35,609 nt of DNA, taken from assembly GCA_023416515.1 (NCBI GenBank), contig JAEZHP010000158.1, forward strand, positions 1-35,609, given 5' to 3'. The notes beneath the pieces are model-generated. The model worked only from the letters and a program-made list of their open reading frames with translations, was not told the DNA's origin and did not search any database. Origin of the DNA: Pseudomonadota bacterium. GTDB taxonomy: Bacteria; Pseudomonadota; Alphaproteobacteria; Sphingomonadales; Sphingomonadaceae. Shown here piece after piece: positions 24,324 to 32,895 of the stretch; position 1 is the first letter of the stretch, and every line of letters starts with the position of its first letter. The position numbers were made by a program, and so were the translations under genes.

Positions 24324-26489
24324 GTGGCGTCGCGGGTGGTTGCAGAAGGAAACGGAAGGTTTCTCACCTGGCAGATCATCGCCCTTGCGGTGGTGCCTGC
24401 CTTTCTGATCCTCCTCAGCCTGCTCGTTTCCCGTGGCTTTTCAGAGACGGAGGCGCTTCGAGCCGAGATCGTCCGGTCTTATGAGACCCGCGCTCAGCTT
24501 CAGCACATCCTGTCGCTTCACCAAGATATCGAGAGCGGCCAGCGCGGCTTCATCTTGAGCTCCGACCCACGCTTCCTGGAGCCCTACCACGCCGCGGATC
24601 GGGAGATCGAGAACGCCATCGATCGACTCCACAACGGCTTGCCTAGCGACGGCGAAGCGAGGGGCGAGCTTGTCGCGCTGAGACAGATTTCGGAGCAGAA
24701 GCGGGAGTTCGTCGCGAGGCTCATCGAGCTGACCCGGAATGGCGAAGCCGCGCAGGCGCAGCGGCTGGTGAGAACCGGCCGCGGCCAGATGCTGATGGAC
24801 CATATCCGGGTACTGATCAGGAAATTGGACCTCCAGGAGGAGGAGCAACTGGCGGCGAGGACCGCCAATGCGGAGGCGGCGCGCGAGCGGCTGAAGGGCC
24901 GGACCATCTCGCTTCAGCTGCTGCTCGTGCTTCTGCTTGCGCTCGCCGCGACAATCGCCTTCCGCCAAGGCCGCGCCCGCGCCGAGGCGTCGCGCCGGGT
25001 CGCCGATCTCGCCGCTCGGCAGGAGGCGATCTTCGACGGCGCCAAGGACGGCATGATCGTCCTCAATCCGAGCGGAAGCATCGAGAGTCTCAACCCGGCG
25101 GCAGCCAGGATGTTCGGCTACGAGGATAGCGAGCTTCGCCGGCGCGATGTCGGGATCCTATTCGATGCTGCGCCGGATCGCGGGGCGGTCGAGACCTTCC
25201 TCAAGCGCCTGGTCGCAAGACGGGGAGCGAGTCCGAGCGAGTTCCAGGAATTCATCGGCCGCTGCAAGGACGGAAGCACCTTCCCGGCCGAGGTGTCGAT
25301 CAGCCCGGTGCAGCTTCCCGACGACGTCCGCTTTCTTGCCGTCCTTCGCGACATCAGCGAGCGCAAGCAGGTCGAGCGGATGAAGACCGAATTCGTGTCG
25401 ACCGTGAGCCACGAGCTGCGCACCCCGCTGACCTCGATCGCGGGGTCGCTCGGGCTGATCGCGGGGGGAGCGGCAGGGGAGATCCCGGCGCGCGCCGCCC
25501 GTCTCGTGGAGATCGCACGGTCCAATTGCGAGCGGCTGATCCGGCTCATCAACGACATCCTCGACATCGAGAAGATCGAGGCGGGGCGGATGACCTTCGA
25601 CGTCCGGCCCATCCCGCTCGCCCGGCTGCTCGACCAGGCCGCGGAGGCCAACAAGGCCTATGCGGTCGAGCAGGGCGCGATGATCCTGGTTGAGCCGGTC
25701 CCCGGCGGGGCGACGGTGCTCGGGGACGAGGACCGGCTGATGCAGGTGATGACCAACTTGCTCTCCAATGCCGCGAAATTCTCGCCGCATGGCGGGGTCG
25801 TCCAAGTGTCGGCCGCCCGGCGGGACGGGGAATGGCGGATAAGCGTGGCCGATCACGGACCTGGGATCCCGGAGAATTTCCGCTCGCGGATCTTCAGCAA
25901 ATTCGCTCAGGCGGATTCCTCCGATACCCGCCAGAAGGGCGGCACCGGCCTCGGCCTCAGCATTGTCCGCGAGATCGTCAGCCGTCTCGGCGGCAGCGTC
26001 AGCTTCGAGACCGAGACCGGCGAGGGAACCACCTTCCACGTCGACCTGCCGGCAGCGCCCGGATCCGATTCCGACGCGAGCGAGTGCGAGGCGCTCGGCC
26101 GTCTCGACGATGCGGGGCTTCCGCTCATCCTTCACGTCGATGACGACCCCGACATGCTTCGAGTCGTCGCGAGCTTGTTCGAGGGGCGTGGGCAGGTCCA
26201 TTCGACACCCACCGTGGTCGAGGCGCGCGCCTCGATCCGGCGCTACGGCTTCGACGCCGTCATCCTCGACGTCGGCATGGAGGACGGCAACGGGCTCGAC
26301 CTCATTCCGCTGATCCGAGAGCGCGGCGAGGCCGCTGTGATCATCTTCACCGCTCAGGACGTCGACGCGGCCCAGCTGACCCAGGCGGATTCGGTGCTGG
26401 TCAAATCGAAATCGACGCTCGACCAGCTCGTGCGCGACGTGCTTCGGTTGGCGCAACGCGAGGCTCGGGCGGAGGACGGCGAAGAATGA
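24324..26489 (+). CDS. Hybrid sensor histidine kinase (CHASE3, PAS, HisKA, HATPase, REC)
   Basis: A 721-residue hybrid kinase. TM1 lies near 13-35, a CHASE3 sensor about 40-190 (HQDIESGQRGFILSSDPRFL is its signature), TM2 near 195-213, PAS about 228-348, H-box STVSHELRTPLTSI with phospho-His 363, HATPase about 460-577 (NLLSNAAKFSP, DHGPGIP, GTGLGLSIV), and a C-terminal receiver 601-715 with phospho-Asp 649. GTG start 24324 is near AGGGTGAG. The next gene, a receiver, overlaps by ATGA, and an Hpt gene follows, so all parts of a His-Asp-His-Asp relay are together. Confidence 0.95.
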   Translation: MASRVVAEGNGRFLTWQIIALAVVPAFLILLSLLVSRGFSETEALRAEIVRSYETRAQLQHILSLHQDIESGQRGFILSSDPRFLEPYHAADREIENAIDRLHNGLPSDGEARGELVALRQISEQKREFVARLIELTRNGEAAQAQRLVRTGRGQMLMDHIRVLIRKLDLQEEEQLAARTANAEAARERLKGRTISLQLLLVLLLALAATIAFRQGRARAEASRRVADLAARQEAIFDGAKDGMIVLNPSGSIESLNPAAARMFGYEDSELRRRDVGILFDAAPDRGAVETFLKRLVARRGASPSEFQEFIGRCKDGSTFPAEVSISPVQLPDDVRFLAVLRDISERKQVERMKTEFVSTVSHELRTPLTSIAGSLGLIAGGAAGEIPARAARLVEIARSNCERLIRLINDILDIEKIEAGRMTFDVRPIPLARLLDQAAEANKAYAVEQGAMILVEPVPGGATVLGDEDRLMQVMTNLLSNAAKFSPHGGVVQVSAARRDGEWRISVADHGPGIPENFRSRIFSKFAQADSSDTRQKGGTGLGLSIVREIVSRLGGSVSFETETGEGTTFHVDLPAAPGSDSDASECEALGRLDDAGLPLILHVDDDPDMLRVVASLFEGRGQVHSTPTVVEARASIRRYGFDAVILDVGMEDGNGLDLIPLIRERGEAAVIIFTAQDVDAAQLTQADSVLVKSKSTLDQLVRDVLRLAQREARAEDGEE

Positions 26490-26851
26490 CCAGGATCCTC
26501 TATGTCGACGACGAAGCCGACATTCGCGAGGTGGCCCAGCTGGCGCTCGAGCTCGAGCCCGGTTTCGAGGTCCGGATCTGTGAGTCGGGCGCGGAGGCTC
26601 TCGATGTGGCGCCGAAGTGGCGGCCGGACCTCATCCTACTCGACGTAATGATGCCCGGCATGGACGGGCCCGCCGTTCTCGCCGGCCTTCGCGCGCTTGC
26701 CGAGACTGCGGCCACGCCGGTGGTGTTCATCACCGCTCGAACGCAGCAGCAGGAAGTGGCGCAGCTTCGCTCGCTCGGCGCGCAAGGAGTCATCGCCAAG
26801 CCGTTCGATCCGATGGCCCTCGCCGGCCAGGTGAGCGAATTCCTGAAGTGA
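26486..26851 (+). CDS. Single-domain response regulator (receiver only)
   Basis: A 121-residue CheY-like receiver without an output domain. It has the acidic pocket DDE (8-10), phospho-Asp 53 (LLDVMMPGMDG), the switch Thr in FITAR and Lys in AKPFD. It overlaps the hybrid kinase stop by 4 bases and the Hpt start by 4 bases (GTGA). It may be the final target, a phosphate sink, or an intermediate of the relay. Confidence 0.95.
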   Translation: MTRILYVDDEADIREVAQLALELEPGFEVRICESGAEALDVAPKWRPDLILLDVMMPGMDGPAVLAGLRALAETAATPVVFITARTQQQEVAQLRSLGAQGVIAKPFDPMALAGQVSEFLK

Positions 26852-27126
26852 GCGACTTCGACGCCCGCCTCGAGCGGCTACGGGCGCGCTTCGCAGACCA
26901 GGCGCGGCAGGAAGCGGCCGAAATCGAGCGCCTCGTGGAGCGTGGCGAATGGCGCGGCATTCGCGATCTTGCCCATGGGCTCGCCGGCCGTGCCGGAATG
27001 TTCGGCCATGGCGCGCTCGGCGACACCGCGCGCGAGCTTGAAGAGGCGATCGAAGGAGGGGAGGAGCCCTCCCGGCTGGCCGCCGATCTGGCGGCGCAGC
27101 TGCGGAGCCTCGATCAGGAGCTCTGA
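26848..27126 (+). CDS. Hpt domain phosphotransfer protein
   Basis: A 92-residue helical protein with the Hpt motif DLAHGLAGRAGMFGHGALGD, phospho-His at 43 (H-x-L-x-G-x-A). It lacks any other domain. GTG at 26848 overlaps the receiver stop; an out-of-family longer frame reads back into the receiver gene. By position it shuttles phosphate between the hybrid kinase receiver and a free receiver. Candidates are the neighbour at 26486 or the receiver at 30588 that heads the opposing operon. Its 3' end overlaps the convergent glycosyltransferase gene by 13 bases. Confidence 0.9.
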   Translation: MSDFDARLERLRARFADQARQEAAEIERLVERGEWRGIRDLAHGLAGRAGMFGHGALGDTARELEEAIEGGEEPSRLAADLAAQLRSLDQEL

Positions 27127-28535
27127 AAGCCTTTTCGGGTCATCTCGCCCCAGCCCTTCTGCTTGCGGAGGAACTGCCAATAGCCCTTCAGCCGCCACAG
27201 ATTGTTGAGCTGGCGGTAGCCGAAATTCTCGACGACCGCGACGAGCGTCAGGATGGCGAGGTCGCGGGCACGCGGCAGGCGGCGAAGCTGCACCTCCTCA
27301 AGCACCAGCGAAGCGACGCTGACGAACACCCCGAAAGAGAAGATCACGGCGACGAAGGCGAGGACATAGTCGACTGCGATCAGCCCGAGCAGCCAGAGCA
27401 GCGGGATGAGGATGTAGCCTATCACCTCCACGACAGGGCCGATCAGGTCGACGACGCAGACCTGGCTCATTCCGAGGAAGCCTATTCGGCCGTAGCGCGG
27501 GTTGAGGAACATGTCCTTGTGCTTGGCGAAGGTCTCCAGGCTTCCGCGCTGCCAGCGGGCGCGCTGATTGCCGAGGATCTTCAGCGTTTCCGGGGCCTCC
27601 GTCCAGCTGACCGGATCGGGGATGTAGGTGATCCGATAGTCCTGCTTGCGATCGCGCATGTACCGGTGGAGCTTCACCACCAGCTCGAAATCCTCCCCGA
27701 CCGTGTTCTGGCTGAAGCCGCCCACGGCGATCGCGGCGCTGCGCTTGAACAGGCCGAACGCTCCGGAGATGATCATCAAGGTCTGCATCTGGCTGAGACC
27801 GAGGCGGGCCATCAGGAAGGCGCGCAGATATTCGACGGTCTGGACGAGCGCGAGGAAGTTGCGCGGCAAGCGCCCTTCAAGAACGCGGCCACCTTCCACG
27901 CGGCAGCCATTGGCGATCCGAATGGTGCCGCCGACCGCGACCGTCTTGATCGGCTCCTCGACGAATGGGCGGACGGCCCGGATCAGCGCGTCGGGCTCGA
28001 GCAGCGTGTCGGCGTCGATGACGCAGACGATCGGAGCACGGGCGACGTTGATGCCGGCGTTCATCGCGTCGGCCTTGCCGCCATTGTCCTTGTCGACGAC
28101 GATCAGACGCGGAATGTCGGGGTTGGCGTAGAGGCCGCGGATCGGCCGGTTCTCCACCGCCAGATCGTGATAGCGCTGGACCGGAGTCACTCCGAACGCC
28201 TCGATCATGACTTCGAGCGTGCGGTCCTTCGATCCGTCGTTGATCACGATTACCTCGTAATCGGGATAATGGAGCGCCAGCAAAGCCCTGACGCTTTCGA
28301 CGATGGTGAGCGCCTCGTTATAGGCCGGAGCGATGATCGCGATCGGAGGCGCGAGATCGCCATAGCGCTGCCACAGCGCCGCGGTGGACATGGCCGGCGG
28401 CCGCTTGTGGAGGGCCCAGCCGGCGAAGGCGAGCTGGACGACGTAGAGCATGACCTGAGCGAGGCCGGCCAGGATGATCAGCAGCGCGACGATCTCGGCC
28501 GCAAGAGTGATCAGATCAAGGGCCTGGCCGCTCAT
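27114..28535 (-). CDS. Processive GT2 glycosyltransferase (polysaccharide synthase-like)
   Basis: A 473-residue membrane glycosyltransferase of the PgaC/IcaA/cellulose-synthase-like type. TM near 12-38, catalytic domain 60-330 with IAIIAPAYNEA, IVINDGSKDRT, DAD (174-176), TVGED (acceptor-side Asp/Glu near 281-282) and QRARW (324-328, the QxxRW motif of processive enzymes). Three or more C-terminal membrane helices follow (about 345-430). By family it polymerises and pushes out a beta-linked polymer such as poly-N-acetylglucosamine; the sugar cannot be read from the sequence. ATG overlaps the HEAT gene stop by 4 bases, so it is the last gene of the operon. Confidence 0.92.
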   Translation of the reverse strand: MSGQALDLITLAAEIVALLIILAGLAQVMLYVVQLAFAGWALHKRPPAMSTAALWQRYGDLAPPIAIIAPAYNEALTIVESVRALLALHYPDYEVIVINDGSKDRTLEVMIEAFGVTPVQRYHDLAVENRPIRGLYANPDIPRLIVVDKDNGGKADAMNAGINVARAPIVCVIDADTLLEPDALIRAVRPFVEEPIKTVAVGGTIRIANGCRVEGGRVLEGRLPRNFLALVQTVEYLRAFLMARLGLSQMQTLMIISGAFGLFKRSAAIAVGGFSQNTVGEDFELVVKLHRYMRDRKQDYRITYIPDPVSWTEAPETLKILGNQRARWQRGSLETFAKHKDMFLNPRYGRIGFLGMSQVCVVDLIGPVVEVIGYILIPLLWLLGLIAVDYVLAFVAVIFSFGVFVSVASLVLEEVQLRRLPRARDLAILTLVAVVENFGYRQLNNLWRLKGYWQFLRKQKGWGEMTRKGFQSS

Positions 28536-29572
28536 ATGGCCTCGCCATGTTCGGCAAGAACGGTCGACGCAGCCTCCCGCGCGATCGGGGAGCCGAGGCA
28601 GGCCACTTCACGAAGCCGCGCGATCCCCGATTTGCCGAGGTTCACCAGGGCTTCGGCCGATCGGAACCGAACCCACCATTCCTGGTCGTCGAGAAGCTCG
28701 GTCAGCCGGTCTGCCGCCTCGCGAAGCCGGACCTGGCCCGCGGCGGCCGCGGCCGCTGCGCGAGCGCTGATCGAGGCCCGGGTCAGCCCGTCCATGATGG
28801 CTGCGCGAGCGGCGGGATGGCCGAGGGTCCCGAGCGCTCTGAGGTAGCGCGGGAGCTCCTCGGAATCGTCCGGAGCGGCAAGTGCGAGCTCGGCGATGAC
28901 CGGAACGAGCGCATAATCGCCCGACGTCGCGAGCGCCTCGATCGCGGCGAGGCGGGCCTGAAGATTGGTCTCCGGGCTGAGGACCAGCGCCTTGATCTCG
29001 TCCGGCCGATCCTCCGCGACGACCCGGAACAGGGTCACCATCATCATCGAATCCTGCTCGGTTCCGAGCCCGAGCCGCTCGACCAGGGCATGGATGTCGT
29101 CCGACCGCCCGGCCTCGGCCAGGGACAGCGCGGCCGCCAAGCGGACATCCTCGTTGCGGTCCTCGAGCGAGGCGTGGAGCCGGCGAAGGCTGTCCTCGTC
29201 ATGAAAATCGGCAAGCGACTGGACCGCGACGAGCCGCTTTCGGGCGGACGGGGATCGCGCCCGGCGGACGAGCTGCTCGGCCACCCCGAGCTCCGCCGCC
29301 TGTTCGACGAAAAGCGCCCGCTCGTCGCCTCGGACGAGATGGATGAGGTCGACGAAGGTGTCGGTGACCAGTCCGCGGGGAAGCGCCTTGACCTGGGCGG
29401 ACGACAGGGTCTCGCCGCGCAAAAGCTCACGAACGAGGTGGCGGCGGCGTTGCTCGCGCCGTCGCTCACGGCGCCGGACGACGAGGCGCGCGAGGATGAG
29501 CAGGATCATGGTTCCGAGCGCCGCCCCCGCGAGCAGGAGCGACAGGTCCCAGATGAGCAGCAGCGGGCTCAA
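28532..29572 (-). CDS. HEAT-repeat protein with N-terminal membrane anchor
   Basis: A 346-residue protein with one N-terminal helix (about 4-28), a strongly basic stretch (RRRERRREQRRRHLVR), and then tandem HEAT-like repeats to the end, for example RNEDVRLAAALSLAEAGRSD and GHPAARAAIMDGLTRASISA. It probably lies on the cytosolic face as a scaffold for protein-protein contacts. It overlaps both neighbours by 4 bases and lies between the outer-membrane barrel and the synthase, suggesting it is a co-polymerase or assembly factor. That role is inferred. Confidence 0.88.
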   Translation of the reverse strand: MSPLLLIWDLSLLLAGAALGTMILLILARLVVRRRERRREQRRRHLVRELLRGETLSSAQVKALPRGLVTDTFVDLIHLVRGDERALFVEQAAELGVAEQLVRRARSPSARKRLVAVQSLADFHDEDSLRRLHASLEDRNEDVRLAAALSLAEAGRSDDIHALVERLGLGTEQDSMMMVTLFRVVAEDRPDEIKALVLSPETNLQARLAAIEALATSGDYALVPVIAELALAAPDDSEELPRYLRALGTLGHPAARAAIMDGLTRASISARAAAAAAAGQVRLREAADRLTELLDDQEWWVRFRSAEALVNLGKSGIARLREVACLGSPIAREAASTVLAEHGEAI

Positions 29573-30591
29573 AAGCGAAGGCCGAGCCCCAGAGCGAGCT
29601 GGGTGCGGTCCGCTCCCGTCTCCCGGTCCTCGTGGGCGACCGACAGCCGGAGCGTGGTCCGCGGATCGATATCGAAGCTCGCCCCGCCGAAATAGCTGCG
29701 CGTGCCGACGACGATTCCTTCGGACGTGTCCGGCGCATCGCTGAGGCCGGCGAACAGCCGCAGCCGATCGGTCGCCTGCCCGTCCGCGCGCAAGAGGTAG
29801 CCGGACCGGTGATCGCCGCCCTCGTCGAACAGGTTGATCCAGCGGGCGGAGACCCAGATGCGGCCCCCGGCGAGATATTGCTCGATTCCAGGCGACAGCG
29901 TCTGGACATCGCCGGAAGCGAATTCGGCCTGGCGGGCGTCCAGGGTTAGCACCGTTGCATCGCCGCCGTCGGTGATCCGCAACGAGCCGCCGGCACCGAT
30001 CTGGTAGCGTGGCCGAAAATCGGCGTCAGGAGTGCCGCCCAGGGTCAGGTAGACGCGGGCACGATCGGAGAGGGCCTGCTCGACCCCGACCTCGCCATAG
30101 ACGTCGGTCCTGCCGAAGCGGCGCGAAGCCTCGATCCGGGCCGCGAAAGCGGTCGCTTCGCTGGCCCGGTAGCGGAGCTGGAACGAGCCATCGCGCCAAT
30201 CGGGCTGCGCGCCTTCGACGGTGCTGTAGCTGCCGTCGAGGTCGACGGACCAGCGCGGGCGAGCGCCAGCCGCGCTCCGCTGGCGGGCGATGCTTTCGAG
30301 GCCAGCGGTGGCATCGGCATAGGCGGGGGCGACAGCCAGCGCCGCCCTGAAGGCGCGCTCGGCCTCGTCCAGGCGGCCGAGGGCGATCAGCGCATAACCG
30401 AGCTGGACCTGGGCATCGGAGTTGGCCGGGTCGGAAGCGACCAGCGGCTCGAGCAGCTCGACCGCGCGCCGGGGATCGCCCCGATGACGGGCTTCGACCG
30501 CGGCTCGGTAAGGATCGTCCGGAGCGACCGGTTGGGCATGAACCGGCGTTGCGGCGAGGCCGACCGCGAGCGCGAACGCGGCGCGCCTCAC
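29569..30591 (-). CDS. YaiO family outer-membrane beta-barrel protein with TPR
   Basis: A 340-residue exported protein: signal MRRAAFALAVGLAATPVHA, two to three TPR units (about 26-110, e.g. DAQVQLGYALIALGRLDEAE) and a C-terminal barrel of alternating strands ending in ALGLGLRF, with terminal Phe as in outer-membrane proteins. The layout matches YaiO and is a short version of TPR-plus-barrel polysaccharide exporters. By position it would carry the polymer made by the GT2 enzyme across the outer membrane. GTG 30591 overlaps the receiver stop (GTGA). In E. coli a yaiO gene lies near a GT2 gene, which supports the pairing. Confidence 0.88.
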   Translation of the reverse strand: MRRAAFALAVGLAATPVHAQPVAPDDPYRAAVEARHRGDPRRAVELLEPLVASDPANSDAQVQLGYALIALGRLDEAERAFRAALAVAPAYADATAGLESIARQRSAAGARPRWSVDLDGSYSTVEGAQPDWRDGSFQLRYRASEATAFAARIEASRRFGRTDVYGEVGVEQALSDRARVYLTLGGTPDADFRPRYQIGAGGSLRITDGGDATVLTLDARQAEFASGDVQTLSPGIEQYLAGGRIWVSARWINLFDEGGDHRSGYLLRADGQATDRLRLFAGLSDAPDTSEGIVVGTRSYFGGASFDIDPRTTLRLSVAHEDRETGADRTQLALGLGLRF

Positions 30592-30968
30592 AGGGCGCCC
30601 TCGATCACTCGATTGAGCCGGGTGATCAGCTCCTCGGGAATGAACGGCTTCACCAGATAATCGCGAGCTCCAAGCTCGAGCGCTCCGAGGATGTCGCGCT
30701 CCTGCTTGCGCGCGGTCAGCATGATGACCGGGATAGAAGCCGTCTCGCCCTTGCTTCGGAGCCGGCGCAGAACCTCGTGGCCGTCCATGACCGGCATCAT
30801 CGCGTCCAGCACGATCGCGTCGGGTCGATGTTGGGCCGCGGCGGCAACCGCCTCTCCGCCGTCGCGCGCGACGAGCACGTCGAACCCGCGAGCCCCCAAC
30901 CGGTGCTCAAGCAGATCGACGAGCAGATCGTCGTCGTCGCAAACCAGAACTTTCTTGTCGCTTACCAT
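30588..30968 (-). CDS. Single-domain response regulator heading the polysaccharide operon
   Basis: A 126-residue receiver with acidic cluster DDDD (11-14), phospho-Asp 55 (VLDAMMPVMDG), Thr in MLTARKQ and Lys in LVKPFIPEE. There is no output domain. It is the first gene of a four-gene operon with 4-base overlaps, so it is made together with the YaiO, HEAT and GT2 proteins. It may control them by protein contact after phosphorylation by the Hpt relay encoded opposite. The HEAT protein is a reasonable docking partner, which is inference. Confidence 0.94.
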   Translation of the reverse strand: MVSDKKVLVCDDDDLLVDLLEHRLGARGFDVLVARDGGEAVAAAAQHRPDAIVLDAMMPVMDGHEVLRRLRSKGETASIPVIMLTARKQERDILGALELGARDYLVKPFIPEELITRLNRVIEGAL

Positions 30969-31064
30969 ACGCCACTAACCAGGCAGCCGCCTGCCGCAGC
31001 TGCACGGCCAGATCAATCCTCATGCAGCCATTTCGTTGCGACAACGAGGCGGATGGCGCGACCG

Positions 31065-31649
31065 TTAATCACGATTTTTCGGAGCGGCGAAGAAGGGGAG
31101 GGTGTGGTGGACGATCGGGCCGATGGTGACTGCATAGAGGATCGTGCCGATGCCGGCGGTGCCGCCAAGCAGCCAGCCAAGGGCGAGAACGCCGAGCTCG
31201 ATCCCGGTGCGGACAGCGCGGATCGACCATCCGGTTCGGGCGGCGAGGCCGGTCATGAGCCCGTCGCGGGGGCCGGGCCCAAGCCCGGCGCCGATATAGG
31301 CGCTCGTCGCAAGCCCGTTGAGGACGATCCCGGCCGCGAGCAGCGCCGCCCGCGCGGGCATCGAAGCGACCTCGGGGATCAGCCACAGGCCGAGGTCGGC
31401 GGTGAGTCCGATCACGACGATGTTGCTGATCGTTCCGATTCCGGGCCGCTGGCGAAGCGGGATCCACAGCAGGAGCACGACCGCGCCGGCGAGGACGATG
31501 ACGGTCCCCAGGCTGAGCGGCGCGCGGTCCGCCACGCCCTGGTGGAAGACGTCCCAGGGATTGAGGCCGAGATCGGAGCGGACCATCATCGCGGTCGAGA
31601 TGCCGAAGAGGACGAGACCGGCGTAGAGCTGGATGAGGCGTCGGATCAT
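31065..31649 (-). CDS. YczE/YitT-like membrane protein
   Basis: A 194-residue polytopic protein: LYAGLVLFGISTAMMVRSDLG, GLNPWDVFHQGVA and GLGPGPRDGLMTGLAARTGWSI are signatures of the YczE/DUF6198 group. About five membrane segments. Function is unknown; family members have been linked with regulation or transport without a firm role. ATG 31649 (MIRRLIQ) was chosen since the 41 residues upstream are Ala/Gly/Cys-rich and not family-like. Confidence 0.88.
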   Translation of the reverse strand: MIRRLIQLYAGLVLFGISTAMMVRSDLGLNPWDVFHQGVADRAPLSLGTVIVLAGAVVLLLWIPLRQRPGIGTISNIVVIGLTADLGLWLIPEVASMPARAALLAAGIVLNGLATSAYIGAGLGPGPRDGLMTGLAARTGWSIRAVRTGIELGVLALGWLLGGTAGIGTILYAVTIGPIVHHTLPFFAAPKNRD

Positions 31650-31735
31650 GGCGGCTGCGTTACAGCAAGCAGCCCCGGGTGCCAGAGCCGCCGGCCCGAT
31701 CGAGCACGCGGCGGGCGCATTGCGGATACTAACGC

Positions 31736-32245
31736 CTAGGCGGCGAGATCCAATTCCATGAAGACCAGCCACTCGCGCAGCTGGGGCGACAAATCATAAT
31801 AGGGTTCGGAGTCGCTGAATCCGAGCTTTCGGTAGAGGCCCTGCGCCTCGCGCTGGCGCGGGCCAGTGTCCAGCATGATCCGGCGATATCCGAGCCGGCG
31901 AGCTTCTTCGACCACCGAGCGACCGAGGAGCATTCCCACTCCGCGGCCATGGAAGTCCGAGGAGACGAACATGCGCTTCATCTCGCAGATGCCGTCGCCG
32001 ATGGGACGCAAAGCGACGCATCCGGCGATCCGCGAGTCTCCCTCGGCGACCAGAAGCGCGCCGGCGGGAGGAGCGAACTCGCCGGGCAAGCCGCTCAATT
32101 CGGCCGCGAACTTGTCTGGATCGAAATAGCTGTCGATGATGTGCCTGTCGGCCGAGTGCCGTTCGTAATGCCAATCGATGAATTCACGCATGAGCCGGGC
32201 GACGGCTTCGAAGTCTTGTTGCGATGTCGCGTGACGAACGAGCAT
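31736..32245 (-). CDS. GNAT family N-acetyltransferase
   Basis: A 169-residue acetyltransferase. Acetyl-CoA site is EMKRMFVSSDFHGRGVGMLL (motif A, with HGRGVG), followed by GYRRIMLDTG and AQGLYRKLGFSDSEPYYD (motif B). The substrate is unknown. ATG 32245 starts MLVRHATSQQDFEAV; the open frame upstream to 32389 translates two palindrome copies and is not coding. No clear Shine-Dalgarno is present. Confidence 0.9.
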   Translation of the reverse strand: MLVRHATSQQDFEAVARLMREFIDWHYERHSADRHIIDSYFDPDKFAAELSGLPGEFAPPAGALLVAEGDSRIAGCVALRPIGDGICEMKRMFVSSDFHGRGVGMLLGRSVVEEARRLGYRRIMLDTGPRQREAQGLYRKLGFSDSEPYYDLSPQLREWLVFMELDLAA

Positions 32246-32285
32246 CAAACAGGTGTCGCCCGAGTCCGCATGTGACGGCAACAGA

Positions 32286-32314
32286 AATGTCCCCGACCAT
32301 CTGTTGCGGACATT
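32286..32314 (+). repeat. ~30-bp palindrome family, copy 5
   Basis: AATGTCC (32286-32292) and GGACATT (32308-32314) are perfect arms with a diverged centre (CCGACCATCTGTTGC). It lies 40 bases before the GNAT start, in a tandem with the next copy. Confidence 0.65.
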
Positions 32315-32321
32315 CCGGCTT

Positions 32322-32351
32322 AGCGTCCGTTTTCGACCCATTGCGGACCAT
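32322..32351 (+). repeat. ~30-bp palindrome family, copy 6
   Basis: AGCGTCCGTTTTCGACCC followed by ATTGCGGACCAT. It lies between the GNAT gene and the divergent 67-residue gene. Confidence 0.8.
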
Positions 32352-32376
32352 AGCCACGCTGTGAGATCACAAGGCC

Positions 32377-32580
32377 ATGGAAGCCGCACTAAAGGTCATC
32401 GCGCTACTTGCTTTCCTGCTGTGGGAGGCGTGGTGGGCGCATGAGTTCATAACGGCCCCTCGCCCAGACGAGGAGATGCGCACGGTGGCCGCCCTGGTGT
32501 TCGGCGTCGCTATTCCGATCTTCCTCGGGATCGTTATTGGCCTTGCGGCTCGGGTGCGTTGGTTTCACCGCGTAGACTGA
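32377..32580 (+). CDS. Small two-TM membrane protein
   Basis: A 67-residue protein: TM1 about 5-22 (ALKVIALLAFLLWEAWW), a short loop HEFITAPRPDEEMRTV, TM2 about 38-58. It ends with ARVRWFHRVD. Function unknown. Only a weak AAGG precedes the ATG. It is flanked on both sides by palindrome copies. Confidence 0.5.
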   Translation: MEAALKVIALLAFLLWEAWWAHEFITAPRPDEEMRTVAALVFGVAIPIFLGIVIGLAARVRWFHRVD

Positions 32581-32592
32581 GCCGTCGCGAAC

Positions 32593-32622
32593 TATGTCCG
32601 CCTTCGACCCTTAGCGGACTTT
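32593..32622 (+). repeat. ~30-bp palindrome family, copy 7
   Basis: TATGTCCGCCTTCGACCC followed by TTAGCGGACTTT. The stop codon of the DUF6980-like gene (32611-32613) lies inside it. Confidence 0.8.
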
Positions 32623-32862
32623 CTCCTCAGGCACTGAAGACAGGTCGAGATCGCCGATGGGCGGGAGCTTAGCGCCGCACCACGGGCAGTAGGCAATCTC
32701 GATTGTGCTGGCGGCATAGCCGTCTTCACCGTCACGAACGTAGAGCCCAAACCCGCCCCTTACTTGAGCAATCATGGCATCCGGGCAGGCAGCCCGGTCC
32801 GCGTGACGGTCACACGTTTGACCGAGATCGTGGGCCATTCGCTCGCAGCAGGTCGCAGTCAT
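32611..32862 (-). CDS. DUF6980-like small zinc-ribbon protein
   Basis: An 83-residue protein with the pattern MTATCCERMAHDLGQTCD, then CPDAMIAQV, then IEIAYCPWCGAKLPP. The ending CPWCGAKLP and the opening CC...C match DUF6980 in my recollection. The cysteines likely bind zinc. Function unknown. ATG 32862 gives the family start; the frame extends to 32928 only by translating a palindrome copy (VCNGSKADI). Both ends touch palindrome copies. Confidence 0.75.
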   Translation of the reverse strand: MTATCCERMAHDLGQTCDRHADRAACPDAMIAQVRGGFGLYVRDGEDGYAASTIEIAYCPWCGAKLPPIGDLDLSSVPEEKVR

Positions 32863-32895
32863 CGACCCATTTTGGCCACTTAAGCGCTGGTCGGC

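Noticed and set aside
32253..32444. Frames such as the one containing SVRFRPIAD, or the N-terminus VCNGSKADI at 32928, as small genes or N-terminal extensions.
   Set aside because: They are translations of the ~30-bp palindrome itself; the same peptides recur wherever the repeat is read through.
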